A stretch of 64,000 nucleotides of DNA from Carnimonas bestiolae (GTDB taxonomy: Bacteria > Pseudomonadota > Gammaproteobacteria > Pseudomonadales > Halomonadaceae). This document shows positions 33,918-44,202 of this stretch, one piece after another. A program made the translations under genes and the position numbers. The stretch lies in assembly GCF_051251125.1 (NCBI RefSeq), contig NZ_JBPCZL010000006.1. The stretch is one strand, 5' to 3'. How positions within the stretch are numbered: position 1 is the first letter of the stretch; each line of letters opens with the position of its first letter. A model generated the notes under the pieces. That model searched no databases. It saw only the letters and a program-made list of their open reading frames with translations, and had not been told where the DNA came from.

Positions 33918-35385
33918 AGCAATTAACGCGCTGCGCGCAGAAAAACGCCCGCAGTTTTTATCGCGTAGTAGTACAGGAAGAATTCGTCGCATCCACTTCG
34001 TGGGTATTGGTGGCTCTGGGATGTGTGGCATCGCCGAAGTGCTGCACAATCTTGAGTTCGACGTCAGCGGCAGCGATCAGCGCCGCTCATCGGTTACCCA
34101 GCACCTGGCTCAGCTAGGGGTATCGGTAGCGATTGGGCACCATAGCGATAATGCAGCGGGTGCCGACGTTATCGTGGTATCCAGCGCCATCGACCCGAGC
34201 AATCCCGAAATCGCGTACGCGCGTGATCACCGTATTCCCATCGTGCGGCGCGCTGAGATGCTGGCGGAACTGATGCGTTTCAGAAACGGCATCGCGGTGG
34301 CCGGTACTCACGGTAAAACTACCACCACCAGCCTGGTGGCAACGCTGCTGGCCGAAGGGGGGCTCGATCCCACCTTTGTGATTGGCGGGCTACTCACCAG
34401 TGCTGGCACTAATGCACGGCTTGGCGAAGGCGAGTACCTGGTGGCCGAGGCCGATGAGTCAGACGCCTCCTTCCTGCATCTGCAGCCGATGAGCGCGATC
34501 ATTACCAATATCGACGCTGATCACATGGCCACCTACGAAGGCGATTTTGCGCGCTTGCAGGATGCCTTCATCACCTTCCTGCATAACCTGCCGTTTTATG
34601 GTCAGGCGGTGGTGTGCATCGATGATTCAACGGTACGCGAGCTGCTGCCGCGTATTCACCGACAGTTTGTTACCTACGGTTTTGCCCAGGATGCCGACTT
34701 CCGTATCGAGAATTTCCGTCAGTTTGCCAGCGAAATTCACTTTACTGCTGTCCGCCCCAATGGCCTGCCGCCGCTCGACGTAGTGCTGGCAATGCCGGGA
34801 CGTCACAACGCCTTGAATGCAATGGCGGCGATTGCGATCGCCACCGATGCGGGGGTCGCTGATGAGGATATCCAGCGCGCGCTGGCGAGCTTTGCCGGGG
34901 TAGGGCGGCGTTTTCAGGTGCACGGTAATTTCGCGCTCGCCGATGGGGCAGGGGAGATCATGCTGGTCGACGACTACGGCCATCACCCGCGCGAAGTCGA
35001 GATGGTGATTCAGGGCATTCGCCAAGGCTGGCCCGAGCGCCGTCTGGTGATGGTCTATCAGCCGCATCGCTATAGCCGTACTGCCGAGCTTTATGATGAG
35101 TTCGTACGGGTGCTGTCCGGCGTTGATACCTTGCTATTGCTGGATATCTACTCGGCAGGCGAAGCGCCTATCAGCGGCGCTGACAGTCACTCGCTGGCGC
35201 GCTCGATTAGACAACGCGGGCAGCTCGATCCGCTGTTTGTCGAAGATAAGGCGGCCTTGCCCAGTATGCTTGATCGGGTTCTGCGCGACGGCGATATCCT
35301 GATTACCCAGGGCGCTGGCGATGTCGGGTCGATCAGCTTAGCGTTAGCGCGTAGTAAGCTGGACCTTAAGCATGTGGAGATTTAA
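33907..35385 (+). CDS. murC: UDP-MurNAc:L-alanine ligase MurC
   Basis: MurC adds L-alanine to UDP-MurNAc, the first stem residue. The 492-residue protein has IHFVGIGGSGMCGIAEVL, P-loop AGTHGKTTTTSL, EADESDASFL and DDYGHHPREVEM, all typical of MurC. The start appears to be a TTG at 33907 within the murG end, with GGAG 8 nt upstream; no ATG lies closer to the family N-terminus until residue 38. ftsQ follows after 9 bp, with no ddl between. Confidence 0.94.
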   Translation: MKSEAINALRAEKRPQFLSRSSTGRIRRIHFVGIGGSGMCGIAEVLHNLEFDVSGSDQRRSSVTQHLAQLGVSVAIGHHSDNAAGADVIVVSSAIDPSNPEIAYARDHRIPIVRRAEMLAELMRFRNGIAVAGTHGKTTTTSLVATLLAEGGLDPTFVIGGLLTSAGTNARLGEGEYLVAEADESDASFLHLQPMSAIITNIDADHMATYEGDFARLQDAFITFLHNLPFYGQAVVCIDDSTVRELLPRIHRQFVTYGFAQDADFRIENFRQFASEIHFTAVRPNGLPPLDVVLAMPGRHNALNAMAAIAIATDAGVADEDIQRALASFAGVGRRFQVHGNFALADGAGEIMLVDDYGHHPREVEMVIQGIRQGWPERRLVMVYQPHRYSRTAELYDEFVRVLSGVDTLLLLDIYSAGEAPISGADSHSLARSIRQRGQLDPLFVEDKAALPSMLDRVLRDGDILITQGAGDVGSISLALARSKLDLKHVEI

Positions 35386-35394
35386 CCGACGTGA

Positions 35395-36120
35395 ATGGCG
35401 AGAATCCTAATGCCCAATAGTCTGTTTAACCGGTTGCTTGGTGTGGTGCTGATCGTCGTGGTGCTGGGCGCCGGCGGACGTGTGCTGTGGTTTTGGCTCG
35501 ACCAGCCGATTCAGTCGGTGCAGGTAGATGGGCAATTCAAGCATATTCGCAGTGCTGATCTGAGCCGCCAACTGTCGCGCTATGTGACCGGACAACGCTG
35601 GCTATCCGTAGACCTGAACGCGCTGCGCGCGCAGGCGCTGCAAATTCCTTGGGTCGACGAAGCGCGCATCACGCGCGTGTGGCCGCGCGGATTAAAGTTC
35701 CAACTGCAAGAGCAGCGGCCGGTGGCATGGTGGAACGATAATTACCTATTAAATGATAAAGGCGATTCGTTTCAGGTCGTTAATAGCGGTAATTTGTCCG
35801 ACGACATGCCTTATTTGGCCGGGCCTGATGAACGTGGCGCTGACGTCCTGGGTTTCTACCGCAGTCTTGAAAAACGCCTCAAGCCGCTGGGCATGACGGT
35901 CACCCAGGTACGCCTTGAAGCCCGCGGGGCGTGGCGTTTCCAGGTGAATAACAACTTTTGGGTGGTGCCCGGACGGGGTGACCTTGACGTGCGTGTGCAG
36001 CGATTCATCGTTGCGTGGCAGCGCGCGCTGTCGAAGGATGCCGATAATATTCGCTATGTCGATTTACGTTATCCCAACGGACTTGCCGTAGGTTGGCACG
36101 GTGAAACACACGCGCCTTAA
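35395..36120 (+). CDS. ftsQ: Cell division protein FtsQ
   Basis: FtsQ is a bitopic protein that recruits FtsLB and downstream septal proteins. The 241-residue protein has one transmembrane helix (about residues 11-31, LLGVVLIVVVLGAGGRVLWFW), a POTRA domain (about 38-108, PIQSVQVDGQFKHIRSADL) and a C-terminal beta domain. Two in-frame ATGs (35395 and 35410) are possible, neither with a strong ribosome site. It follows murC by 9 bp. In most relatives ftsA overlaps its stop, but here a 440-bp spacer follows. Confidence 0.93.
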   Translation: MARILMPNSLFNRLLGVVLIVVVLGAGGRVLWFWLDQPIQSVQVDGQFKHIRSADLSRQLSRYVTGQRWLSVDLNALRAQALQIPWVDEARITRVWPRGLKFQLQEQRPVAWWNDNYLLNDKGDSFQVVNSGNLSDDMPYLAGPDERGADVLGFYRSLEKRLKPLGMTVTQVRLEARGAWRFQVNNNFWVVPGRGDLDVRVQRFIVAWQRALSKDADNIRYVDLRYPNGLAVGWHGETHAP

Positions 36121-36125
36121 TGGTT

Positions 36126-36156
36126 ATAAATAGTGCTGTTAAACAGCACTATTTAT
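36126..36156. repeat. Perfect 31-bp palindrome just after ftsQ
   Basis: The arm ATAAATAGTGCTGTT (36126-36140) and its exact reverse complement (36142-36156) flank a single A. It starts 5 bp after the ftsQ stop codon. As RNA it would form a 13-bp stem with a 5-nt loop. There is no uninterrupted T-tract after it, so it could be an operator, an RNA-stabilising 3' hairpin or a weak terminator. Confidence 0.7.
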
Positions 36157-36560
36157 CGCTAATTAAAAAATAAAGATTATAGATAAATAAGTGCACCCTA
36201 ACGTAAACGGCAACTTAAATAGCGCAATAGTCCTTTGCCGCGTCGAGGGCTAATTCTTTTTATTTGCAATAAAAGTATTTTCAAACCACAATTCGCTCAT
36301 GTAAGATGCGTTTAAAGGCCGTCGTGCCGTGACGCCATCACAGATGCCGCTGGTAGCTGGTCGGATGAAGCAGGATTCGAGTGTGCACTTTTGTCGGGCA
36401 TGGATTCGCCCGCGTCGTCGCATACCGTTATCAAGGCAAGTCCGATAATGTTTTAATAACGTGTGGCAGGCACTGTTTTTATCGATAGCGGTATGCATAG
36501 CCCAACGGCCAACGTGTTCCATTTTTAGTGACGAAATTTTACAGGGAGTAGCGCCGACAT
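36157..36560. other. AT-rich ftsQ-ftsA spacer
   Basis: The first 170 bp are notably AT-rich compared with the genes on either side. I see no convincing gene: a minus-strand frame (36250-36645) runs antisense into ftsA and has no domain, and a 27-codon plus-strand frame near 36365 has no support. The right end holds GGGAG 12-13 nt before the ftsA ATG. Promoters for ftsA-ftsZ probably lie here, but I could not fix them. Confidence 0.5.
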
Positions 36561-37868
36561 ATGGCTGGACATTCCAACGCTTCCAACATGGTGGTCGGTC
36601 TGGATATTGGAACATCCAAAGTCGTCGCCATTGTCGGTCAGCCAACAGACGATGGCGGCATCGAAATTGCCGGCATTGGTTCTCATCCTTCTCACGGGAT
36701 GAAGAAAGGCGTCGTCATCAATATCGAGTCCACCGTGCAATCGATTCAGCGCGCCATTGAAGAAGCCGAATTGATGGCGGGTTGCGATATTCACTCGGTG
36801 TTTGTCGGTATTGCCGGCAGCCACATCAGTTCCATGAACTCAGACGGCGTCGTCGCCATTAAAGAGCGCGAAGTCACTCCTTACGATATCGAGCGGGTGA
36901 TCGACTCTGCTCGTGCGCGAGCTGTATCGGAAGGCCAGCGCATTCTGCATGTGTTGCCTCAGGAATATGCGATCGATTCCCAAGAGGGAATTCGTGAACC
37001 ATTGGGTATGTCGGGAGTCAGACTCGAAGCGAGGGTGCACCTTGTGACTGCCGCGCTTAACGCGGTTCAGAATATCGAGAAGTGTGTGCGCCGCTGCGGT
37101 TTGGAAGTGGACGACATTATTCTTGAGCAGCTTGCTTCCAGCTACGCCGTGTTGACCGACGACGAGCGCGAGCTGGGTGTTTGCATGGTCGATATCGGTG
37201 GCGGTACTACCGACATGGCTGTCTTCACTGAAGGGGCCATTCGTCACACCGCGGTTATCCCGATTGCTGGCGATCAGGTCACCAACGATATCGCGATGGC
37301 GCTGCGTACACCCACGCAGTATGCCGAAGATATCAAAGTGAAGTATGCCTGCGCGTTGACGCAGTTGGCTGCAAGTGATGACATCATTCGTGTGCCGGGC
37401 GTTGGTGAGCGAGCGCCACGCGAGCTGTCTCGCCAGGAGCTGGCGCAGGTGGTCGAGCCGCGTTACGAAGAACTCTTCACGCTGGTGCGCGAAGAGCTTC
37501 GTCGCAGCGGCTACGAAGATCTGGTGGCGGCCGGTATCGTGCTGACCGGCGGCACTTCTCGCATGGAAGGCGTTACTGAACTGGCAGAGGAAATTTTCCA
37601 CATGCCGGTGCGCATTGCAGTTCCGCAGAACGTGCGCGGGCTTGCCGATGTGGTACGCAATCCTATCTATTCCACGGGAGTGGGGCTTTTGCTCTACGGG
37701 CTGCGCCACTCTCAACAGGGGTACGACGACGTTTCGTTCGAGAAGAACGTCGGACGCAGTGAGGGGCAGTCTCATCGCAGTTATTCCGAACGAGGAACTC
37801 GCTCTATCAGTGACTCGTTGCCATCTGCCATTGACAAGATTCGGGGCTGGATCAAGGGCAATTTTTGA
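36561..37868 (+). CDS. ftsA: Cell division protein FtsA
   Basis: FtsA is an actin-like ATPase that tethers FtsZ to the membrane. The 435-residue protein has the phosphate-1 loop VGLDIGTSKVVAIVG, phosphate-2 VDIGGGTTDMAVF, adenosine motif ILTGGTSRMEG, the SHS2-type 1C domain, and a C-terminal amphipathic membrane-targeting helix (KIRGWIKGNF). ftsZ follows after 34 bp. The gene is separated from ftsQ by an unusual spacer. Confidence 0.96.
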   Translation: MAGHSNASNMVVGLDIGTSKVVAIVGQPTDDGGIEIAGIGSHPSHGMKKGVVINIESTVQSIQRAIEEAELMAGCDIHSVFVGIAGSHISSMNSDGVVAIKEREVTPYDIERVIDSARARAVSEGQRILHVLPQEYAIDSQEGIREPLGMSGVRLEARVHLVTAALNAVQNIEKCVRRCGLEVDDIILEQLASSYAVLTDDERELGVCMVDIGGGTTDMAVFTEGAIRHTAVIPIAGDQVTNDIAMALRTPTQYAEDIKVKYACALTQLAASDDIIRVPGVGERAPRELSRQELAQVVEPRYEELFTLVREELRRSGYEDLVAAGIVLTGGTSRMEGVTELAEEIFHMPVRIAVPQNVRGLADVVRNPIYSTGVGLLLYGLRHSQQGYDDVSFEKNVGRSEGQSHRSYSERGTRSISDSLPSAIDKIRGWIKGNF

Positions 37869-37902
37869 CAAGACCGCATAGCGGTTTAGGGAGACGGGGC
37901 TT

Positions 37903-39096
37903 ATGTTCGAATTAGTTGACAATGCGCCATCCAACAATGCGGTCATCAAAGTGATCGGCGTTGGCGGCGGAGGCGGTAACGCTGTCAACCACATGGTTGA
38001 GAGCAGTATCGAAGGGGTTGAGTTTATCTGCGCGAACACCGATGCGCAGGCCCTGAAACGAGTTGCTGCAAAGACAGTGCTTCAGCTTGGCACTGAAATT
38101 ACCAAAGGGCTTGGTGCAGGTGCCAATCCCGAGGTGGGACGTCAGGCGGCACAAGAGGATCGCGAGCGTATCGCTGAGCTTCTTGATGGCGCCGATATGG
38201 TGTTTATTACTGCGGGCATGGGCGGCGGTACCGGTACTGGTGGCGCTCCCGTTGTCGCTCAGGTAGCCAAAGAACTGGGCATTCTGACCGTTGCGGTAGT
38301 AACGCGTCCGTTCCCGTTCGAAGGGCCCAAGCGTCAGCGCGCCGCAGAAGAGGGAATGAAAGAGCTGTCCGAGCACGTTGACTCGCTGATCACCATTCCC
38401 AATGAAAAGCTGCTGACAGTGCTGGGCAAGAATGCCAGCCTGCTAACTGCTTTCAGCGCTGCCAACGACGTGCTGCTGGGCGCCGTACAGGGCATCGCCG
38501 AGCTGATTACCAGCCCGGGCCTGATCAACGTCGACTTTGCCGATGTGCGCACCGTTATGTCCGAAATGGGCATGGCGATGATGGGCACCGGTACCGCAAC
38601 CGGCGAAAACCGCGCTCGCGAAGCTGCCGAGAAAGCGATTCGTTCGCCGCTGCTTGAAGACGTTAATCTTAACGGCGCGCGCGGCATCCTCGTTAACATT
38701 ACCGCTGGTCCCGATCTGGCGATTGGCGAGTTCAACGAAGTGGGTATCGCGGTCCAGGAGTTCGCTTCCGAAGACGCAACCGTGGTGGTGGGTTCTTCCA
38801 TCGACATGGACATGTCCGACGAGCTGCGCGTTACCGTGGTAGCGGCGGGCTTGGAAGATGCACGCACTGCCGCTGGTGGTGGTCGTGCGGTCGAACACGA
38901 GGCACGTTCGCCGCGCAGCGACTCCAGCGACTATCGCAAGCTCCAGCAGCCGAGCGGTGGTCGTCCTTCGGTAGCAGCGCGCGAGCGTGAGCGTGACGAG
39001 CGCCTCAGTGAGCGTCGCGGTAATGCTGCCGCCAAGTCGCGTGACCTCGACGATTACCTCGATATTCCGGCCTTCCTGCGTCGCCAGGCCGACTAA
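37903..39096 (+). CDS. ftsZ: Cell division tubulin homologue FtsZ
   Basis: FtsZ polymerises with GTP into the Z ring. The 397-residue protein has the tubulin signature GGGTGTGGAPVVA, the T7 synergy loop NVDFADVRTVM, a variable Arg/Ser-rich linker (about residues 320-380) and the conserved C-terminal peptide DYLDIPAFLRRQ that binds FtsA and ZipA. A clear terminator follows. Confidence 0.98.
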   Translation: MFELVDNAPSNNAVIKVIGVGGGGGNAVNHMVESSIEGVEFICANTDAQALKRVAAKTVLQLGTEITKGLGAGANPEVGRQAAQEDRERIAELLDGADMVFITAGMGGGTGTGGAPVVAQVAKELGILTVAVVTRPFPFEGPKRQRAAEEGMKELSEHVDSLITIPNEKLLTVLGKNASLLTAFSAANDVLLGAVQGIAELITSPGLINVDFADVRTVMSEMGMAMMGTGTATGENRAREAAEKAIRSPLLEDVNLNGARGILVNITAGPDLAIGEFNEVGIAVQEFASEDATVVVGSSIDMDMSDELRVTVVAAGLEDARTAAGGGRAVEHEARSPRSDSSDYRKLQQPSGGRPSVAARERERDERLSERRGNAAAKSRDLDDYLDIPAFLRRQAD

Positions 39097-39115
39097 GAGC
39101 AGTAACGGTAAGATG

Positions 39116-39154
39116 AAAACGCCGATGTGAGCTTTCGCCCGCATCGGCGTTTTT
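39116..39154 (+). terminator. Terminator after ftsZ
   Basis: A 9-bp stem (ACGCCGATG/CATCGGCGT) with a longer loop is followed by TTTTT. It closes the dcw cluster; lpxC begins 154 bp later and should have its own promoter. Confidence 0.85.
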
Positions 39155-39307
39155 CTGTTTGTGTGGCAGGGGTGGCTGCGCTAAACGGTCGATTAACCCC
39201 GGTTAAATATGTGATAGTCGGGTTTTTCGAACACCGTTCGTTGTAGACGTTTGCGCAAGCTGATAAGCTGAATGGGTATCATCCCGCTTTTTGAATGACA
39301 GGTAGTC

Positions 39308-40216
39308 ATGATTCGCCAACGTACCCTCAAAAACACCATTCGCGCCACTGGAGTGGGGCTGCATTCGGGAAGGAAGGTATATTTGACCTTGCGCCCGGCT
39401 CCGGTCGATACCGGCATTATCTTTGTCCGTACTGACCTCTCCCCGCAGGTTCAGATTCCAGCGCACCCTGAGCGGGTGCACGACACCATGCTGTGCACTG
39501 CTGTTGCCGAGGGCGATGCCCGGGTCGCGACGGTGGAGCATTTGATGTCCGCGTTTGCGGGATTAGGCGTCGATAACGCCTACGTTGAAGTAAGCGCCGC
39601 AGAAGTGCCGATCATGGACGGCAGCGCCGGCCCCTTCGTGTTCCTGATTCAGTCAGCGGGAATTATCGAACAGCAAGCGGCGAAAAAGTTCATTCGTATT
39701 ACCAAGCCAATCGAAGTGGAAGACGGTGATAAAACCGCCGGATTCCTCCCCTATGATGGCTTCAAGGTAAGCTTCGAAATTAATTTCGACCATCCGGTGT
39801 TTGCGTCGCAACGCCAGAAAATGGAAGTTGATTTTTCGACTACCTCCTTCGTCAAGGAAGTGAGCCGAGCACGTACCTTCGGCTTCCTGCGCGATCTTGA
39901 GCGCATGCGTTCAAGCAACCTGGCACTGGGCGGCAGCCTGGATAACGCCATCGTGGTGGACGAGTACCGCATTCTTAACGAAGACGGGCTGCGTTACGAC
40001 GATGAGTTCGTGCGCCACAAGGTGCTCGACGCCATTGGCGATCTTTACCAGTTGGGCCATAGCCTGATCGGTGAATTTTATGGCTACAAGTCGGGCCACG
40101 GCCTCAATAACAAGCTGGTACGTAGCCTGCTGCAGCACCCCGAGTGTTGGGAAATCGCTACGTTTGAAGGAGGTCAGGAGGCGCCCATCAGCTACTCGGC
40201 GCCAGCGACTGCCTGA
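39308..40216 (+). CDS. lpxC: UDP-3-O-acyl-N-acetylglucosamine deacetylase LpxC
   Basis: LpxC performs the committed, zinc-dependent deacetylation in lipid A synthesis. The 302-residue protein shows VGLHSGRKVYLTLRPAP, the zinc ligand in TVEHLMSAFAGLG (His near residue 79), the second site HKVLDAIGDLYQLG (His-x3-Asp) and the catalytic His in YKSGHGLNNKL. Length fits the family (305 aa). Its position after ftsZ is the usual one. Confidence 0.97.
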   Translation: MIRQRTLKNTIRATGVGLHSGRKVYLTLRPAPVDTGIIFVRTDLSPQVQIPAHPERVHDTMLCTAVAEGDARVATVEHLMSAFAGLGVDNAYVEVSAAEVPIMDGSAGPFVFLIQSAGIIEQQAAKKFIRITKPIEVEDGDKTAGFLPYDGFKVSFEINFDHPVFASQRQKMEVDFSTTSFVKEVSRARTFGFLRDLERMRSSNLALGGSLDNAIVVDEYRILNEDGLRYDDEFVRHKVLDAIGDLYQLGHSLIGEFYGYKSGHGLNNKLVRSLLQHPECWEIATFEGGQEAPISYSAPATA

Positions 40217-40251
40217 TTGATCACAACGCAGTGGGATGCAGTAGTGAATGT

Positions 40252-40280
40252 AAAAAGTGCCGCTCAATGAGCGGCACTTT
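40252..40280. terminator. Bidirectional terminator between lpxC and dciA-like gene
   Basis: AAAGTGCCGCTC and GAGCGGCACTTT form a 12-bp stem around AAT. The A-rich left and T-rich right sides fit termination of both convergent genes. Confidence 0.88.
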
Positions 40281-40304
40281 GCGTAGTAACGCCAGCATTA
40301 ACGA

Positions 40305-40799
40305 TTAGCTGTTGGACGTGTCGTCAGCAGTGGTATGCGCCGCAAGTCGTGCCAGCGAGGCCTTGAGCGTCGGGTCGTCGGTATAGTCAGCGCACTCCTT
40401 GATGTGCGCCGCTGCCGAGGCAGACAAATAGCGCCGCTGCTGCAACGGCACATGGGTAGGCTTAAGCGGTCTGACCTTGAACGCTAGCGTGCTTACGCTG
40501 GACATTTCCGGCAGGTAGCGCAGTAGCGCCAGCAAGCGTGCCCGCTCAAAGCGCAGCCAGGTTAGCCATACCGCGCGGTCGGTCAGAAGGGTAAGGCAGC
40601 CGTCGGTAATGCCGCCCACCAGCACGTGGCCCTTGAGTTCTTCGGGCAAGTGCTCCTCTAATTGCTGCTGCGCCTTGGCGATCGCTTGAGCCTTGCTCAA
40701 CAGCGGGGTAAGTTCGCTGCGTGGCAGCTGTGAATAGGCCGAATTCGCGAGTAATCGCGAGACGGGCTGTGCGTTCCGTTTCTTAACCTTTATACTCAT
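40305..40799 (-). CDS. dciA: DUF721/DciA-like protein
   Basis: The 164-residue protein matches the DUF721 (DciA-like) pattern: an N-terminal region of about 30 residues, then a KH-like domain (about residues 30-110) with a hydrophobic core such as CLTLLTDRAVWLTWLRFER. DciA-type proteins are replicative helicase operators in bacteria lacking DnaC. DUF721 genes commonly lie between lpxC and secA in gammaproteobacteria, as here. Sequence recognition is moderate, and position adds most of the weight. It diverges from the secretory ORF upstream of secA by 98 bp. Confidence 0.75.
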   Translation of the reverse strand: MSIKVKKRNAQPVSRLLANSAYSQLPRSELTPLLSKAQAIAKAQQQLEEHLPEELKGHVLVGGITDGCLTLLTDRAVWLTWLRFERARLLALLRYLPEMSSVSTLAFKVRPLKPTHVPLQQRRYLSASAAAHIKECADYTDDPTLKASLARLAAHTTADDTSNS

Positions 40800-40881
40800 C
40801 GGCCTATCACTAACGCGTCATACATGCTCAAGGTAATTTCTTATTGCTCCTGCTGACACGCAGCGCGTTTCAGGCAGGGCA

Positions 40882-40887
40882 TATAAT
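40882..40887 (+). promoter_or_regulatory. Consensus -10 hexamer before the secA leader ORF
   Basis: TATAAT lies 10 nt before the ATG at 40898. If used, transcription would begin at about 40894, leaving a leader of only a few nucleotides, so the ORF would be translated from a nearly leaderless mRNA. No matching -35 hexamer sits at 16-18 bp, so confidence is limited. Confidence 0.4.
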
Positions 40888-40897
40888 CTAATCTATC

Positions 40898-41260
40898 ATG
40901 TCACAGTCAGCTTCCCACAACAGAAGTCATCGTCATTCGCTCGGTCGCCGCCGTCACGGTTGGCTGCTTACCGGCCTATTGGTGACCTGTCTGCTGCCCA
41001 TCGCCATGTCGTCGGCGTTGATGCAGCATCGTCTGGAGCTGATGACGGCTGAGCTATCGCGTATTGCCTTTCAGGTGCCCGACACCATCCGTGCGGTGTC
41101 ACGCCGTCGCAGCGTTCGACAAGCACGGCGTGCCCATCGCGTTTATCTGGCTCGGGTGCTAGTACACTGCGTCGCACTTCCTCACGCACTGTTTATCGCC
41201 ATGACAACAGGTCATGGCTGCTTCTCGCGCCGTGGTCCTCCTGCTGTGTCCTGCTATTAG
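40898..41260 (+). CDS. Candidate SecM-like secretory arrest peptide upstream of secA
   Basis: I do not recognise this 120-residue protein as a named family. It has a clear Sec signal peptide: basic n-region (about residues 9-20, SLGRRRHG), hydrophobic core WLLTGLLVTCLLPIA and cleavage-like MSSA near residue 40. The rest is short, basic and without a domain. It ends FIAMTTGHGCFSRRGPP followed by five residues and the stop. Phe99, Arg112 and Pro115 have the same spacing as Phe150, Arg163 and Pro166 of the E. coli SecM arrest sequence, and RGPP resembles RAGP and the RAPP class of arrest motifs. The Trp-Ile pair of SecM is not conserved. Position directly before secA (101 bp) is that of secM. 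The gene has no Shine-Dalgarno. The arrest function is an inference. Confidence 0.55.
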   Translation: MSQSASHNRSHRHSLGRRRHGWLLTGLLVTCLLPIAMSSALMQHRLELMTAELSRIAFQVPDTIRAVSRRRSVRQARRAHRVYLARVLVHCVALPHALFIAMTTGHGCFSRRGPPAVSCY

Positions 41261-41360
41261 CCTACTTCTTTGGCGCTGCGCCTGCCGCTCGCGCGTAATA
41301 CGCACACTTTGAAAATCGCTTGCATGCACCCACCGCTCGCAAGCGAGTACAGGATGACAC
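41246..41360 (+). promoter_or_regulatory. Candidate RNA structure masking the secA ribosome site
   Basis: GTGTC-CTG at 41246-41253, inside the last codons of the leader ORF, can pair with CAG and GACAC of the secA initiation region (41350-41360), leaving three bases of the Shine-Dalgarno bulged; alternatively TCCTG (41249-41253) pairs with CAGGA (41350-41354). A separate 8-bp stem, TCGCTTGC (41316-41323) with GCAAGCGA (41339-41346), ends 3 nt before the Shine-Dalgarno. A ribosome halted at the Pro-Pro codons (41237-41242) would cover the first arm and free secA. This mirrors the known secM-secA logic; the pairing was found by eye. Confidence 0.45.
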
Positions 41361-41361
41361 G

Positions 41362-44103
<2,742 letters not shown>

Positions 44104-44202
44104 TTCATGCCCACGCCGCTTGGTCAGCCAAGCGGCGTGTTCAGATGACAGATGGCCAGCAGCAATGCTGTTAGCCCCAGGTTAAGGAGCAGAAAGCCCA
44201 CT

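Noticed and set aside
36250..36645. 131-codon minus-strand frame in the ftsQ-ftsA spacer
   Set aside because: It runs antisense into the start of ftsA, has mixed composition and no domain; considered as a relic gene but not supported.
36840..38039. 399-codon antisense frame across ftsA and ftsZ
   Set aside because: It spans two conserved genes and their junction with no start signal.
40898..41260. Interpretation of the secA-upstream ORF as a truncated M23 peptidase
   Set aside because: Some pseudomonads have an M23 peptidase gene here, but there is no trace of its metal-binding motifs and the space is too short.
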